A DNA stretch of 20,132 nucleotides from Bacteroidota bacterium (GTDB lineage Bacteria; Bacteroidota; Bacteroidia; Chitinophagales; Chitinophagaceae): NCBI GenBank assembly GCA_023429985.1, contig JAEZCV010000105.1, forward strand, positions 1 through 20,132, given 5' to 3'. Within the stretch, counting starts at the first letter, position 1. Every line of letters starts with the position of its first letter. The notes under the pieces were generated by a model. The model did not search any database and was not told the origin of the DNA. It was given only the letters and a program-made list of their open reading frames with translations. The position numbers and the translations under genes are program-made. Of the stretch, positions 1 through 6,254 are shown piece after piece.

Positions 1-213
1 TATGTTGAAGAATGTGAAAGCAAAACTATTGCACTAAAAAGAGAGAGAGCATTGAAAAAATATTCTCATGATCAGATCCTTGCGTTGATACGATCCTCAA
101 AGAATATTGTTGAAAGACTTAATTCTGGCTATAATTTGCTGAATATGAGGTCGTTGAATCATAATTACAATTTACTCAGTATGTTGAGTAAAAATACTAA
201 ATATATTGAGTAA
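1..213 (+). CDS. C-terminal end of a probable GIY-YIG nuclease (5' end outside window)
   Basis: Reading frame 1 is open from the first base to a TAA at 211-213, giving 70 residues. The first part carries the pattern ESKTIALKRERALKKYSHDQ, then a short hydrophobic helix (ILALI). This resembles the last helix of small stand-alone GIY-YIG endonucleases, where the catalytic Glu precedes a basic 'A..RE..LKK' segment. The GIY and YIG motifs themselves would lie upstream of the window, so the assignment rests on this tail alone. The last ~30 residues (rich in Asn, Leu and Ser) are not recognisable and may be a strain-specific extension. The gene converges on the histidine kinase, whose stop lies 230 bases away. 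Such small proteins are widespread in Bacteroidota, and their substrate is usually unknown. Confidence 0.5.
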   Translation, partial: YVEECESKTIALKRERALKKYSHDQILALIRSSKNIVERLNSGYNLLNMRSLNHNYNLLSMLSKNTKYIE

Positions 214-443
214 TTTGTAATTATCTGGTAATTCCGCTGTTGAGGCTCATCTTCTTCTGTCATCAAAAAAAATTACTTTGAAGATATCCATAATATTTCC
301 AATTCAATAGCCTCCTCAACCGGGATAATTATAAAATTAAAGCCCGTAAAATGTAAATTCTCCAGGCCTTTGTTTTATGTCCCATTTTTTAGTTCAGCCA
401 ATTTGCAACCGGCCCAAGCGGATTGAATTATCTCATTTCCTAA
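214..443. other. Convergent intergenic gap, nothing recognised
   Basis: This AT-rich gap lies between the partial nuclease gene (plus) and the histidine kinase gene (minus). It has no convincing ORF, tRNA or terminator with a T-run. A loose inverted pair (TTGAGGCT near 239 and AGCCTCCTCAA near 309) is too far apart and too imperfect to call. Confidence 0.4.
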
Positions 444-2351
444 TCAGTATTTATGTATTTCACTCCCTTCATCCACCGGCAGTAAAATAAAAAATTTTGC
501 GCCTTCTCCTGGCGCCGATTCGGCATAGATGTGCCCATGGTGATTACTTACAACTTTTTTACATAAAGCTAATCCAATGCCGGTGCCGCTATATGTATTC
601 CTGTTGTGCAAACGCTGGAAAATATGAAAGATCTGCTCTGAAAAATTTTGTCCGAAGCCAATGCCGTTATCTTTTACAAGGATCTCGAAATAATTTTTTC
701 CTTTCAGCAGATGGGCAAACCGGTTCACTTCATCTGCCTTCATTTTTCTGCAGCTGATCTTAATTTCAGGGCTGCTTCCCGGCTTCCGGAATTTTATGGC
801 ATTGTTCAACAGGTTATAAAACAGCTGGTGCATTTGAACAGGAACTGCCTGTACAACAGGTAAGTTTTCAATTGTGATTTTTGCTTCGGCCTGGCTTATG
901 GCAAGTTCAAGATCAACCAGGCACTGTTGAACTACATTATTCAGATCGGTGCGGGTTACCTGTTCTTCCCTGCTTAACTGTGTAAAATTCAATAGTTCTT
1001 TTAAAAGGATGGTCATCCTTTGTGCTGTTGCATTGATCTTGTCAAGATATTTTTCAGATGCCTGGTTAATATCGCCCAGGTTATCTTTCAGCAATTCGCT
1101 GAACAGGCGAATTTTACGAAGTGGTTCCTGCAGATCATGACTGGTAACATAAACAAACTGCTCAAGTTCACTATTGCTTTTTTCAAGTTCTATTGTTCTT
1201 TCATGCACTCTTTTTTCCAGTTCTTCGGTGAATGCTACCTGGTCATGAATGTCGGTGTTGGTGCCAACCCACATTACGATCTTTCCGTAATGATCTTTCC
1301 TTGCAATGCCGCGTACAAGATGCCAGCGGTATTCGCCTTCTTTAGATAATATTCTTTGCTCAAACTCAAAATCTTTTCCTGTTTGAATGCTTTCATTCCA
1401 GGTTTTCAGTCGAAGTGAAAGGTCTTCAGGATGAATGGACTTCATCCATCCATTATTCTTTAATTCATTTTGCGATAAGCCGGTAAAATGTTCCCAGTTC
1501 TTGTTAAAGAAAATCATCTTTCCCTGCGCATCCGCCGTCCACACTTTTTGAGGCATGGCTTCTGCCATAAAGCGAAATAAGGCTTCGCTTTCGGCCAATG
1601 CAGTTTCTTTTTTCTTTTGTTCAGTGATGTCATTTACCAGCAAGATGAACAACTGTTTTCTTTCTTCATTTTTAACAGCCGAGAGATGTAATTCAATAAC
1701 CTGGTTGTTAAGTTTTACAATGCGGGTTTGTTTCTCACCTGGACCGGGAAGTTGAATTTGAATTTGATCAATGGTTAATGCAGGAAAAAAATCTTTTAAT
1801 ACATATTGAACATTATTGCTTGTTTTAAATATTTCTCTTGCTTTTTTATTGATAGCAAGTACCTGGTCCTGTTCGTTCAATAGCAAAGCGCCGATAGGAG
1901 CCTGCTCAAGGAAGATGCCCAGGTTTTCCACGCGCACCCCGGCCGATGCTAAAGAGGTTACAGATTTGGAGGCATTATTCATTTTGCTGAATCCTCTGCG
2001 TTGCCTGGACCTGATTGCAGCATTTTGAATAGATTGTTCTAAAGGATATTGCGTGTTATAAAGAATTACCCCTGTATTCTTTCCTACAAAGGGAGCAAAC
2101 TGTAACATCTGCTTTACTTTATGAAAATTGTGGGGATGTGAAAGAATCAGAATGGAGATATATTTATCTGCAGCATTAATCTTTTGTACGGTTTTTACAG
2201 GATGTTCATCTTCAGGACCTACCAGAAAAACATCTGCTTCTTCCGGTACCTCATCCGGGGTTATTTCTTTTAAATGAAAAATATTTCCAGTTAATTTTTT
2301 CTCCAGTTCACCTGCAGAAATTCCCCATCCTGAATGTAATACCTGGTACAA
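444..2351 (-). CDS. Soluble PAS-domain sensor histidine kinase, non-AUG start
   Basis: This 635-residue cytosolic sensor kinase has no membrane segment. Residues 1-120 look like a degenerate receiver-type alpha/beta domain without a clear phosphoacceptor Asp. Two PAS domains follow at about 146-245 and 255-372; the second is a typical PAS_3 fold with WTADAQGKMIFFN and a PAC tail near 340-370. A coiled coil at 373-398 leads to the HisKA H-box (TSHDLQEPLR, His405). The ATPase domain shows the N-box (NLLNNAIKF, ~513-521), G1 box DNGIGF (561-566), F-box region IFQRLH and G2 box GTGIGLAL (589-596). The catalytic set is complete, so it should autophosphorylate; the signal is unknown. The start must be TTG at 2351 or an ATT or TTA just upstream: an in-frame stop lies six codons before the TTG and the next Met is residue 82. 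It begins 11 bases after the dehydrogenase stop, consistent with co-transcription and coupling. Confidence 0.88.
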   Translation of the reverse strand: MYQVLHSGWGISAGELEKKLTGNIFHLKEITPDEVPEEADVFLVGPEDEHPVKTVQKINAADKYISILILSHPHNFHKVKQMLQFAPFVGKNTGVILYNTQYPLEQSIQNAAIRSRQRRGFSKMNNASKSVTSLASAGVRVENLGIFLEQAPIGALLLNEQDQVLAINKKAREIFKTSNNVQYVLKDFFPALTIDQIQIQLPGPGEKQTRIVKLNNQVIELHLSAVKNEERKQLFILLVNDITEQKKKETALAESEALFRFMAEAMPQKVWTADAQGKMIFFNKNWEHFTGLSQNELKNNGWMKSIHPEDLSLRLKTWNESIQTGKDFEFEQRILSKEGEYRWHLVRGIARKDHYGKIVMWVGTNTDIHDQVAFTEELEKRVHERTIELEKSNSELEQFVYVTSHDLQEPLRKIRLFSELLKDNLGDINQASEKYLDKINATAQRMTILLKELLNFTQLSREEQVTRTDLNNVVQQCLVDLELAISQAEAKITIENLPVVQAVPVQMHQLFYNLLNNAIKFRKPGSSPEIKISCRKMKADEVNRFAHLLKGKNYFEILVKDNGIGFGQNFSEQIFHIFQRLHNRNTYSGTGIGLALCKKVVSNHHGHIYAESAPGEGAKFFILLPVDEGSEIHKY

Positions 2352-2362
2352 TAAATTAATTT

Positions 2363-3520
2363 TTAATCAGATAAAATGGGTTGATCAAGTAATGCTCTAC
2401 CCATCCAGGTGTATAATAAATCTGTGGTGGGCGACATTACATGCGCTGCTCTTGCGTCTCTTAATAACATCCCAAGTTTTCCGTTTTCCCTGTATGCAAT
2501 GCCTCCTGCCAGTGTTAAAGCTTCATTTACCACATCTACCGCGCAATTGGCAACTTCGGCCTTGGCAGAGAGAATGTGTAATAAAGCTTTGGCATCACCC
2601 CGGTCACCCATCCTGGCAGCATTGTATATCAGTTGGCGGGTTCTTTCTACCCTCGACCACAAAGTTCCCAGCCTGTGTTGTAACAAGCTTACCTGGGAAA
2701 GTCCGGTGCCATTATGCGTATACGTTCTTTTTGCAAGCGTAATGCGGGCTTCCTGGAGCGCAGCTTCTGCAATTCCAAGATAAGTGCCCGACATAGCCAT
2801 TAAAAAATTGGGGGCTACTATGTTGAAAATATACCAGAGCTGATCGCCTTTTTCTCCCAGAATGTGGTTCCCCGATATTTTTATGTTTTGAAATTGTGCC
2901 GAACGAGAGGAGTTGCCACGCATTCCCAATCCCTTCCATTCTTCTCCCCATAGAATTCCCTGTTTATGAGCATCTATTATGGCACAGGAAAACTGGTCAG
3001 GACCCGCATCCTCACTGGCACCCATAGTTGAAATTACGTATGAATCGGCATGGCCTCCGTTGGTAATAAAAGTTTTTGTGCCGTTTACAATAAAATTTTC
3101 ATTGTCTTCGGGTACCAGGGAGGTTTGTGGGTAATAAAAATGAGCCCCGGTACCAGGTTCACTTAGTGCCAGGGTTGTAATATGCTGGCCTGCTGCTATT
3201 GGTTCAAGGTAATTTTTCTTTTGCCAGAAAGTGGCTTTGGCTGCTATAACTGCGGTTCCCACACAATGCATTCCAAAACATAGCCCTGCAGAGGAATATG
3301 CAGTTCCCAGCACCTCGCAAAGTTTTACAATGGCATAGTATCCCAAACCAGCACCGCCCTGTTCCTGAGGTACAACAACGCCGGTAAGTTTTGAATCTCT
3401 GAGTGCCTTCATGGTTTGGGCCACCCATTTACCTTCTTTATCGGCATCAATAGCTTCTGAAGGCACAATGGATGTGGCTATTTCCCTTGCTTTTTCAATC
3501 AGGTGTTCCAGTTCAGGCAT
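2363..3520 (-). CDS. Acyl-CoA dehydrogenase family flavoprotein
   Basis: The 385-residue protein has the full three-domain ACAD layout and the family's usual length. It should oxidise an acyl-CoA thioester at Calpha-Cbeta using FAD, in the cytoplasm. The N-terminal helical domain contains PQEQGGAGLG (51-60). The flavin signature is LALSEPGTGAHFYYP (117-131). The substrate/flavin loop GTKTFITNGGHAD follows at 147-159, and the C-terminal helical domain ends with RDARAAHVMSPTTDLL (354-369). Most short-chain ACADs carry the catalytic Glu in a YEGT motif at that last position; here it reads MSPTTD. Glu257 in ALQEARITLAKR may serve instead, as in isovaleryl-/long-chain-type enzymes; this is inference. 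The substrate cannot be told. The gene sits between a response regulator (47 bases upstream) and a histidine kinase (11 bases downstream), an odd place for a beta-oxidation gene. Confidence 0.88.
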   Translation of the reverse strand: MPELEHLIEKAREIATSIVPSEAIDADKEGKWVAQTMKALRDSKLTGVVVPQEQGGAGLGYYAIVKLCEVLGTAYSSAGLCFGMHCVGTAVIAAKATFWQKKNYLEPIAAGQHITTLALSEPGTGAHFYYPQTSLVPEDNENFIVNGTKTFITNGGHADSYVISTMGASEDAGPDQFSCAIIDAHKQGILWGEEWKGLGMRGNSSRSAQFQNIKISGNHILGEKGDQLWYIFNIVAPNFLMAMSGTYLGIAEAALQEARITLAKRTYTHNGTGLSQVSLLQHRLGTLWSRVERTRQLIYNAARMGDRGDAKALLHILSAKAEVANCAVDVVNEALTLAGGIAYRENGKLGMLLRDARAAHVMSPTTDLLYTWMGRALLDQPILSD

Positions 3521-3567
3521 AATGTGTTTAAAAAGGATTAATCAGACATAAGAAAAAATAAAGCCAG

Positions 3568-3972
3568 TTATGCCGCATTTCCGCAAAGCGCAACCATTTC
3601 TCTTGCAATTGAAATGAGCGACTGAAAATCGTGGGGTTTGATCTTATAGGAGTGTGCACCTTTGCTTAAAGAATCCTGGATGTATACAGGATTATTGGAA
3701 GTGCTGAAAATGATCTTAGGGATTTTGCTGAGGTGGGCCAGGGGAGAGAGTTCCTGTACCACTTGTGCCCCATTCAGTTCGGGCATGTTATAATCAAGAA
3801 GGATAAGACAGGGTACCAGGTGCGGATTTTCTTTTAAAAAAGCCAAAGCCTCCCTGCCATCATTTACAATTTCAATATCCATCCCGGGCGCAGCCCTGTA
3901 AAATGCAGAAGCTATCAATTCCTGGTCGTCCAGATCGTCCTCTGCAATTAATATGAAATTTTTATGATTCAT
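3568..3972 (-). CDS. Single-domain response regulator (Rcp1/CheY-like)
   Basis: This stand-alone receiver domain has 134 residues and no output domain. The acidic pocket is ILIAEDDLDD (Asp12, Asp13), the phosphoacceptor is Asp60 in LILLDYNMPELNG, the switch Ser/Thr lies in FSTSN (90-94) and the conserved Lys is Lys112 in YKIKP. All key residues are present. The Rcp1-like form is typical of regulators partnered with soluble PAS or phytochrome-like kinases, and such a kinase is encoded two genes downstream. I infer that the two form a pair, with the regulator acting through protein contact rather than DNA binding. ATG at 3972 is the natural start, and a TATCTTCG promoter element ends 8 bases before it, so the mRNA is probably leaderless or nearly so. 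Confidence 0.9.
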   Translation of the reverse strand: MNHKNFILIAEDDLDDQELIASAFYRAAPGMDIEIVNDGREALAFLKENPHLVPCLILLDYNMPELNGAQVVQELSPLAHLSKIPKIIFSTSNNPVYIQDSLSKGAHSYKIKPHDFQSLISIAREMVALCGNAA

Positions 3973-3979
3973 GGGTAGG

Positions 3980-3987
3980 CGAAGATA
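3980..3987 (-). promoter_or_regulatory. Bacteroidota -7 element TATCTTCG for the response regulator operon
   Basis: Read on the minus strand, positions 3987 to 3980 spell TATCTTCG, a common variant of the Bacteroidota -7 box TAnnTTTG. It lies 8 bases upstream of the regulator ATG at 3972. No clear TTTG -33 element is seen at the usual spacing; the region is AT-rich. The same octamer occurs upstream of mdh on the other strand. Confidence 0.5.
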
Positions 3988-4045
3988 AATTATAATGTAA
4001 GGATTTAAATTAATAAAAGCTTATTATTTTGGATTTGAGGGCCTG

Positions 4046-4060
4046 CCTGCCGAAGGCAGG
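4046..4060. repeat. Palindrome CCTGCC-GAA-GGCAGG followed by TTTAGAG
   Basis: A perfect 6-bp inverted repeat with a 3-base loop, flanked by GCCTG on the left and TTTAGAGG on the right. A second copy (CCTGCC-GCA-GGCAGG, also followed by TTTAGAG) lies at 5204-5218 on the other side of mdh. It looks like a dispersed REP-like intergenic element. Confidence 0.7.
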
Positions 4061-4115
4061 TTTAGAGGGTTTAGGGTTTAGAAGGTTTAGAAAGTTTAGA
4101 AGGTTTAGTTGTTTA
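4061..4115 (+). repeat. Degenerate GTTTAG-family tandem repeat upstream of mdh
   Basis: The segment is a run of variants of GGTTTAGAA/GTTTAG. It ends in AAGGTTTAGTTGTTTA (4100-4115), which matches 16 of 17 bases of the reverse complement of the 17-bp unit at 10332-10413. Shorter pieces of the family occur at 5183-5196 and 10247-10260. Confidence 0.7.
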
Positions 4116-4169
4116 TCAATGTACCGCTCACTATTCCAACTTCGCAAAAGCTTCGTTGAGGGGAACACG

Positions 4170-4211
4170 CTCACTATTCACTATTCACCACTCACTATTT
4201 ACCATTCCCTA
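4170..4211 (+). repeat. Heptamer satellite YTCACYA, six degenerate copies, in the mdh leader
   Basis: Six successive 7-mers can be read: CTCACTA, TTCACTA, TTCACCA, CTCACTA, TTTACCA, TTCCCTA. An isolated CTCACTA precedes them at 4127. The same unit in pure form (CTCACCA x5) is at 7770-7804. The last copy runs directly into the TATCTTCG promoter element of mdh, so the array occupies the place where a -33 element would lie. Confidence 0.75.
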
Positions 4212-4217
4212 TCTTCG
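4210..4217 (+). promoter_or_regulatory. Bacteroidota -7 element TATCTTCG for mdh
   Basis: TATCTTCG lies 36 bases before the mdh ATG at 4254 and is followed by a GC-richer stretch (CAGCGC) and an AT-rich leader. It supports starting mdh at 4254 rather than within the repeats. A second, weaker candidate, TATTATTTTGGA at 4022-4033, is farther upstream. Confidence 0.5.
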
Positions 4218-4253
4218 CAGCGCAAAAAATATTTCCACAATAAAATAATTATA

Positions 4254-5180
4254 ATGAAAATTACAGTTGTAGGCGCAGGAGCAGTAGGTGCTACCACAGC
4301 CGATAACATTGCCCGTAAAGAATTGTGTGAAGAACTGGTGTTGCTGGATATCAAGGAAGGTCTTGCAGAAGGAAAAGCCCTCGATATGACCCAGACGGCG
4401 GCCTTGCTTGGTTTTGATACCCGCATTACCGGAAGCACCAACGATTATTCTAAAACAAAAGGTTCTGATGTAGTGGTGATTACTTCCGGAATTCCCCGTA
4501 AACCCGGAATGACGCGCGAAGAACTGATTGGCACCAATGCAAACATTGTAAAAGGTGTAACCAACAACATCCTGCAACATTCTCCTGATGCTATCATCAT
4601 TGTAATTTCAAATCCAATGGATACCATGACCTACCTGGCATTAAAATCCAGCGGGCTTCCTAAAAACAGGATCATTGGTATGGGTGGAATTCTGGACAGT
4701 GCTCGTTTCAAATGTTATTTAAGCGCTTCACTCAATTGTTCGCCAAACGACCTGAATGCGGTTGTAATTGGCGGACATGGCGACACTACTATGATTCCCC
4801 TGATCAGGTATGCTACGTGGAACAGTGCCCCTGTATCTACTTTCTTAAGTGCAGATCAGCAACAAAAAATTGTTTCCGATACCATGGTGGGTGGCGCTAC
4901 GCTTACTAAATTAATTGGAACTTCGGCATGGTATGCTCCAGGTGCTGCCGGTGCTGCCCTGGTAGAAAGCATTGTGAGAGATGAAAAAAGATTGTTTGCC
5001 TGCAGCGTTGCACTGAATGGTGAATACGGACAAAAAGATATTTGCATGGGCGTTCCCGTTATTATTGGTAAAGGAGGATGTGAAAAGATCATTGACTATA
5101 AACTCAATACAGAAGAACAGGGACTTTTTGACAAAGCTGCAGAAGCAGTTAGAAGTATGAATGGGGTGTTGGAAGTGTAA
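4254..5180 (+). CDS. mdh: Malate dehydrogenase (LDH-like type)
   Basis: This cytosolic TCA-cycle enzyme interconverts malate and oxaloacetate with NAD(H). At 308 residues it has the usual family length. Visible features are the Rossmann motif VGAGAVG (6-12), NAD-ribose Asp32 in LLDIKEG, substrate Arg82 and Arg88 in IPRKPGMTRE, Asn120 in VISNPMDT, Asp148/Arg151 in ILDSARF, and catalytic His175 in GGHGDT. Arg82 in the mobile loop is the malate/oxaloacetate determinant, where lactate dehydrogenases have Gln. The frame is open for 75 codons upstream to 4029, but that part translates GTTTAG and YTCACYA repeats and has no family match, so I start at ATG 4254. It stands alone on the plus strand, with repeat elements on both sides, and converges on rlmK. 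Confidence 0.95.
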   Translation: MKITVVGAGAVGATTADNIARKELCEELVLLDIKEGLAEGKALDMTQTAALLGFDTRITGSTNDYSKTKGSDVVVITSGIPRKPGMTREELIGTNANIVKGVTNNILQHSPDAIIIVISNPMDTMTYLALKSSGLPKNRIIGMGGILDSARFKCYLSASLNCSPNDLNAVVIGGHGDTTMIPLIRYATWNSAPVSTFLSADQQQKIVSDTMVGGATLTKLIGTSAWYAPGAAGAALVESIVRDEKRLFACSVALNGEYGQKDICMGVPVIIGKGGCEKIIDYKLNTEEQGLFDKAAEAVRSMNGVLEV

Positions 5181-5182
5181 GG

Positions 5183-5226
5183 GTTTAGTTGATTAGTCGC
5201 CTCCCTGCCGCAGGCAGGTTTAGAGT
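5183..5226. repeat. GTTTAG fragment plus palindrome CCTGCC-GCA-GGCAGG downstream of mdh
   Basis: GTTTAGTTGATTAG (5183-5196) differs by one base from the core of the 17-bp family found at 10247-10260 and in 10332-10413. It is followed by the palindrome at 5204-5218 and TTTAGAG. The palindrome could form a small hairpin in both converging transcripts (mdh and rlmK), but there is no strong T-run, so terminator activity is uncertain. Confidence 0.65.
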
Positions 5227-5255
5227 TTGTGAACATGATTAATGAGTCATTTTCA

Positions 5256-6203
5256 CTAACTCTTTTTTATTTTAAAACAGGGACGAATTAATTTTCCTTC
5301 AAAATCGAAAGGTGTTGTTGCCCTTGTGATGTCTTTGATCTCATTGCTAATGATCTTTTCTTTTTCCATTTGAAACTTTGTAAAATTCGTACTGAAAAAA
5401 AGTATTCCATCATTTTTCAATAAGCTCAAACAATCATTGATCAATTCCACATGGTCGCGCTGAACATCTAATATATCGTCCATTCTTTTACTGTTACTGA
5501 ACGTGGGCGGATCCATAATGATGATATCAACCGATTCTTTTTCTTTTTGTTTGAGGTATTGCTTCACATCAGCATGAATGATTTCATGCTGATTAAATTC
5601 AGGGAAATTCAATTTCATATTCCTTTCTGCCCAATCCAGATAAGTTTTGGAAAGATCCACTGTTATCACTTTTGCCGCACCACCTGCTGCGGCATATACA
5701 GAGAAAGAACCGGTATAAGCAAACAGGTTCAACACAACCTTGTCTTTCGATATTTCCCTCACCATCTGCCTGGTGATGCGATGATCGAGAAATAAACCTG
5801 TATCGAGGTAGTCGGTTAAATTCACCAGTAAGGAAAGGCCATTTTCATTTACGATAAATTCATTTTTCTTTTCATCCAGTTTCTGGTATTGACCCTGCCT
5901 GCCGGTTTTACGCTGGCGGATCCTGGTAAAGATCTTTTCTTCTTCTACATGTAAAGTGTCCGCCATGATCTTTCTGCATTGTCTCAGCCAGGCTTCATGC
6001 GCCTCATCATCCATATCATGCCCTCTTTTATATTCTGAAACATATAATTTATCAATATATAATTCCAGTATGAAAGGAAACTCGGGCAGGTCGTGATTAT
6101 AAACCCTCCAGCAATCTATACCCAGCCGGCGTGCATGTTTGGAGCGGTGGCGGTAAACTTTTTCCAGCCTGTTTTTAAACATTTCAAATTTCCCTTGCTG
6201 CAT
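5256..6203 (-). CDS. rlmK: Stand-alone RlmK-type 23S rRNA (guanine-N7) methyltransferase
   Basis: The 315-residue class I SAM-dependent methyltransferase resembles the C-terminal half (RlmK) of the fused RlmKL enzyme of enterobacteria, which makes m7G2069 in 23S rRNA. Visible are the family's opening MFKNRLEKVYRH (from residue 8), VNLTDYLDTGLFLDHR (127-142), SAM motif I NLFAYTGSFSVYAA (159-172), the acidic Asp183 after motif II, and DPPTFSNSKRM (231-241) followed by DVQRDH. The N-terminal THUMP/RlmL half is absent and no second methyltransferase is adjacent, so m2G2445 would need another gene. The start is ATG 6203; Met8 (6182) is a possible alternative that fits the family start. It is divergent from the exonuclease gene, 51 bases away, and convergent with mdh. 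Confidence 0.85.
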   Translation of the reverse strand: MQQGKFEMFKNRLEKVYRHRSKHARRLGIDCWRVYNHDLPEFPFILELYIDKLYVSEYKRGHDMDDEAHEAWLRQCRKIMADTLHVEEEKIFTRIRQRKTGRQGQYQKLDEKKNEFIVNENGLSLLVNLTDYLDTGLFLDHRITRQMVREISKDKVVLNLFAYTGSFSVYAAAGGAAKVITVDLSKTYLDWAERNMKLNFPEFNQHEIIHADVKQYLKQKEKESVDIIIMDPPTFSNSKRMDDILDVQRDHVELINDCLSLLKNDGILFFSTNFTKFQMEKEKIISNEIKDITRATTPFDFEGKLIRPCFKIKKS

Positions 6204-6254
6204 TGCTAAAAATTTTAGACCTTCGATGCCCTTTCTTTAGTAATTATTTAATTG

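Noticed and set aside
214..443. Possible small RNA or riboswitch
   Set aside because: No recognisable conserved core, stable hairpin with T-run or promoter was found; the gap is between convergent gene ends.
4046..4060. Palindrome as the end of an insertion sequence
   Set aside because: The paired copy at 5204-5218 is in direct, not inverted, orientation, and the DNA between is mdh with no transposase or target duplication.
4029..4253. 75-codon N-terminal extension of mdh
   Set aside because: It translates GTTTAG and YTCACYA repeats, has no family match, and the promoter element at 4210 plus ATG 4254 give a standard-length MDH.
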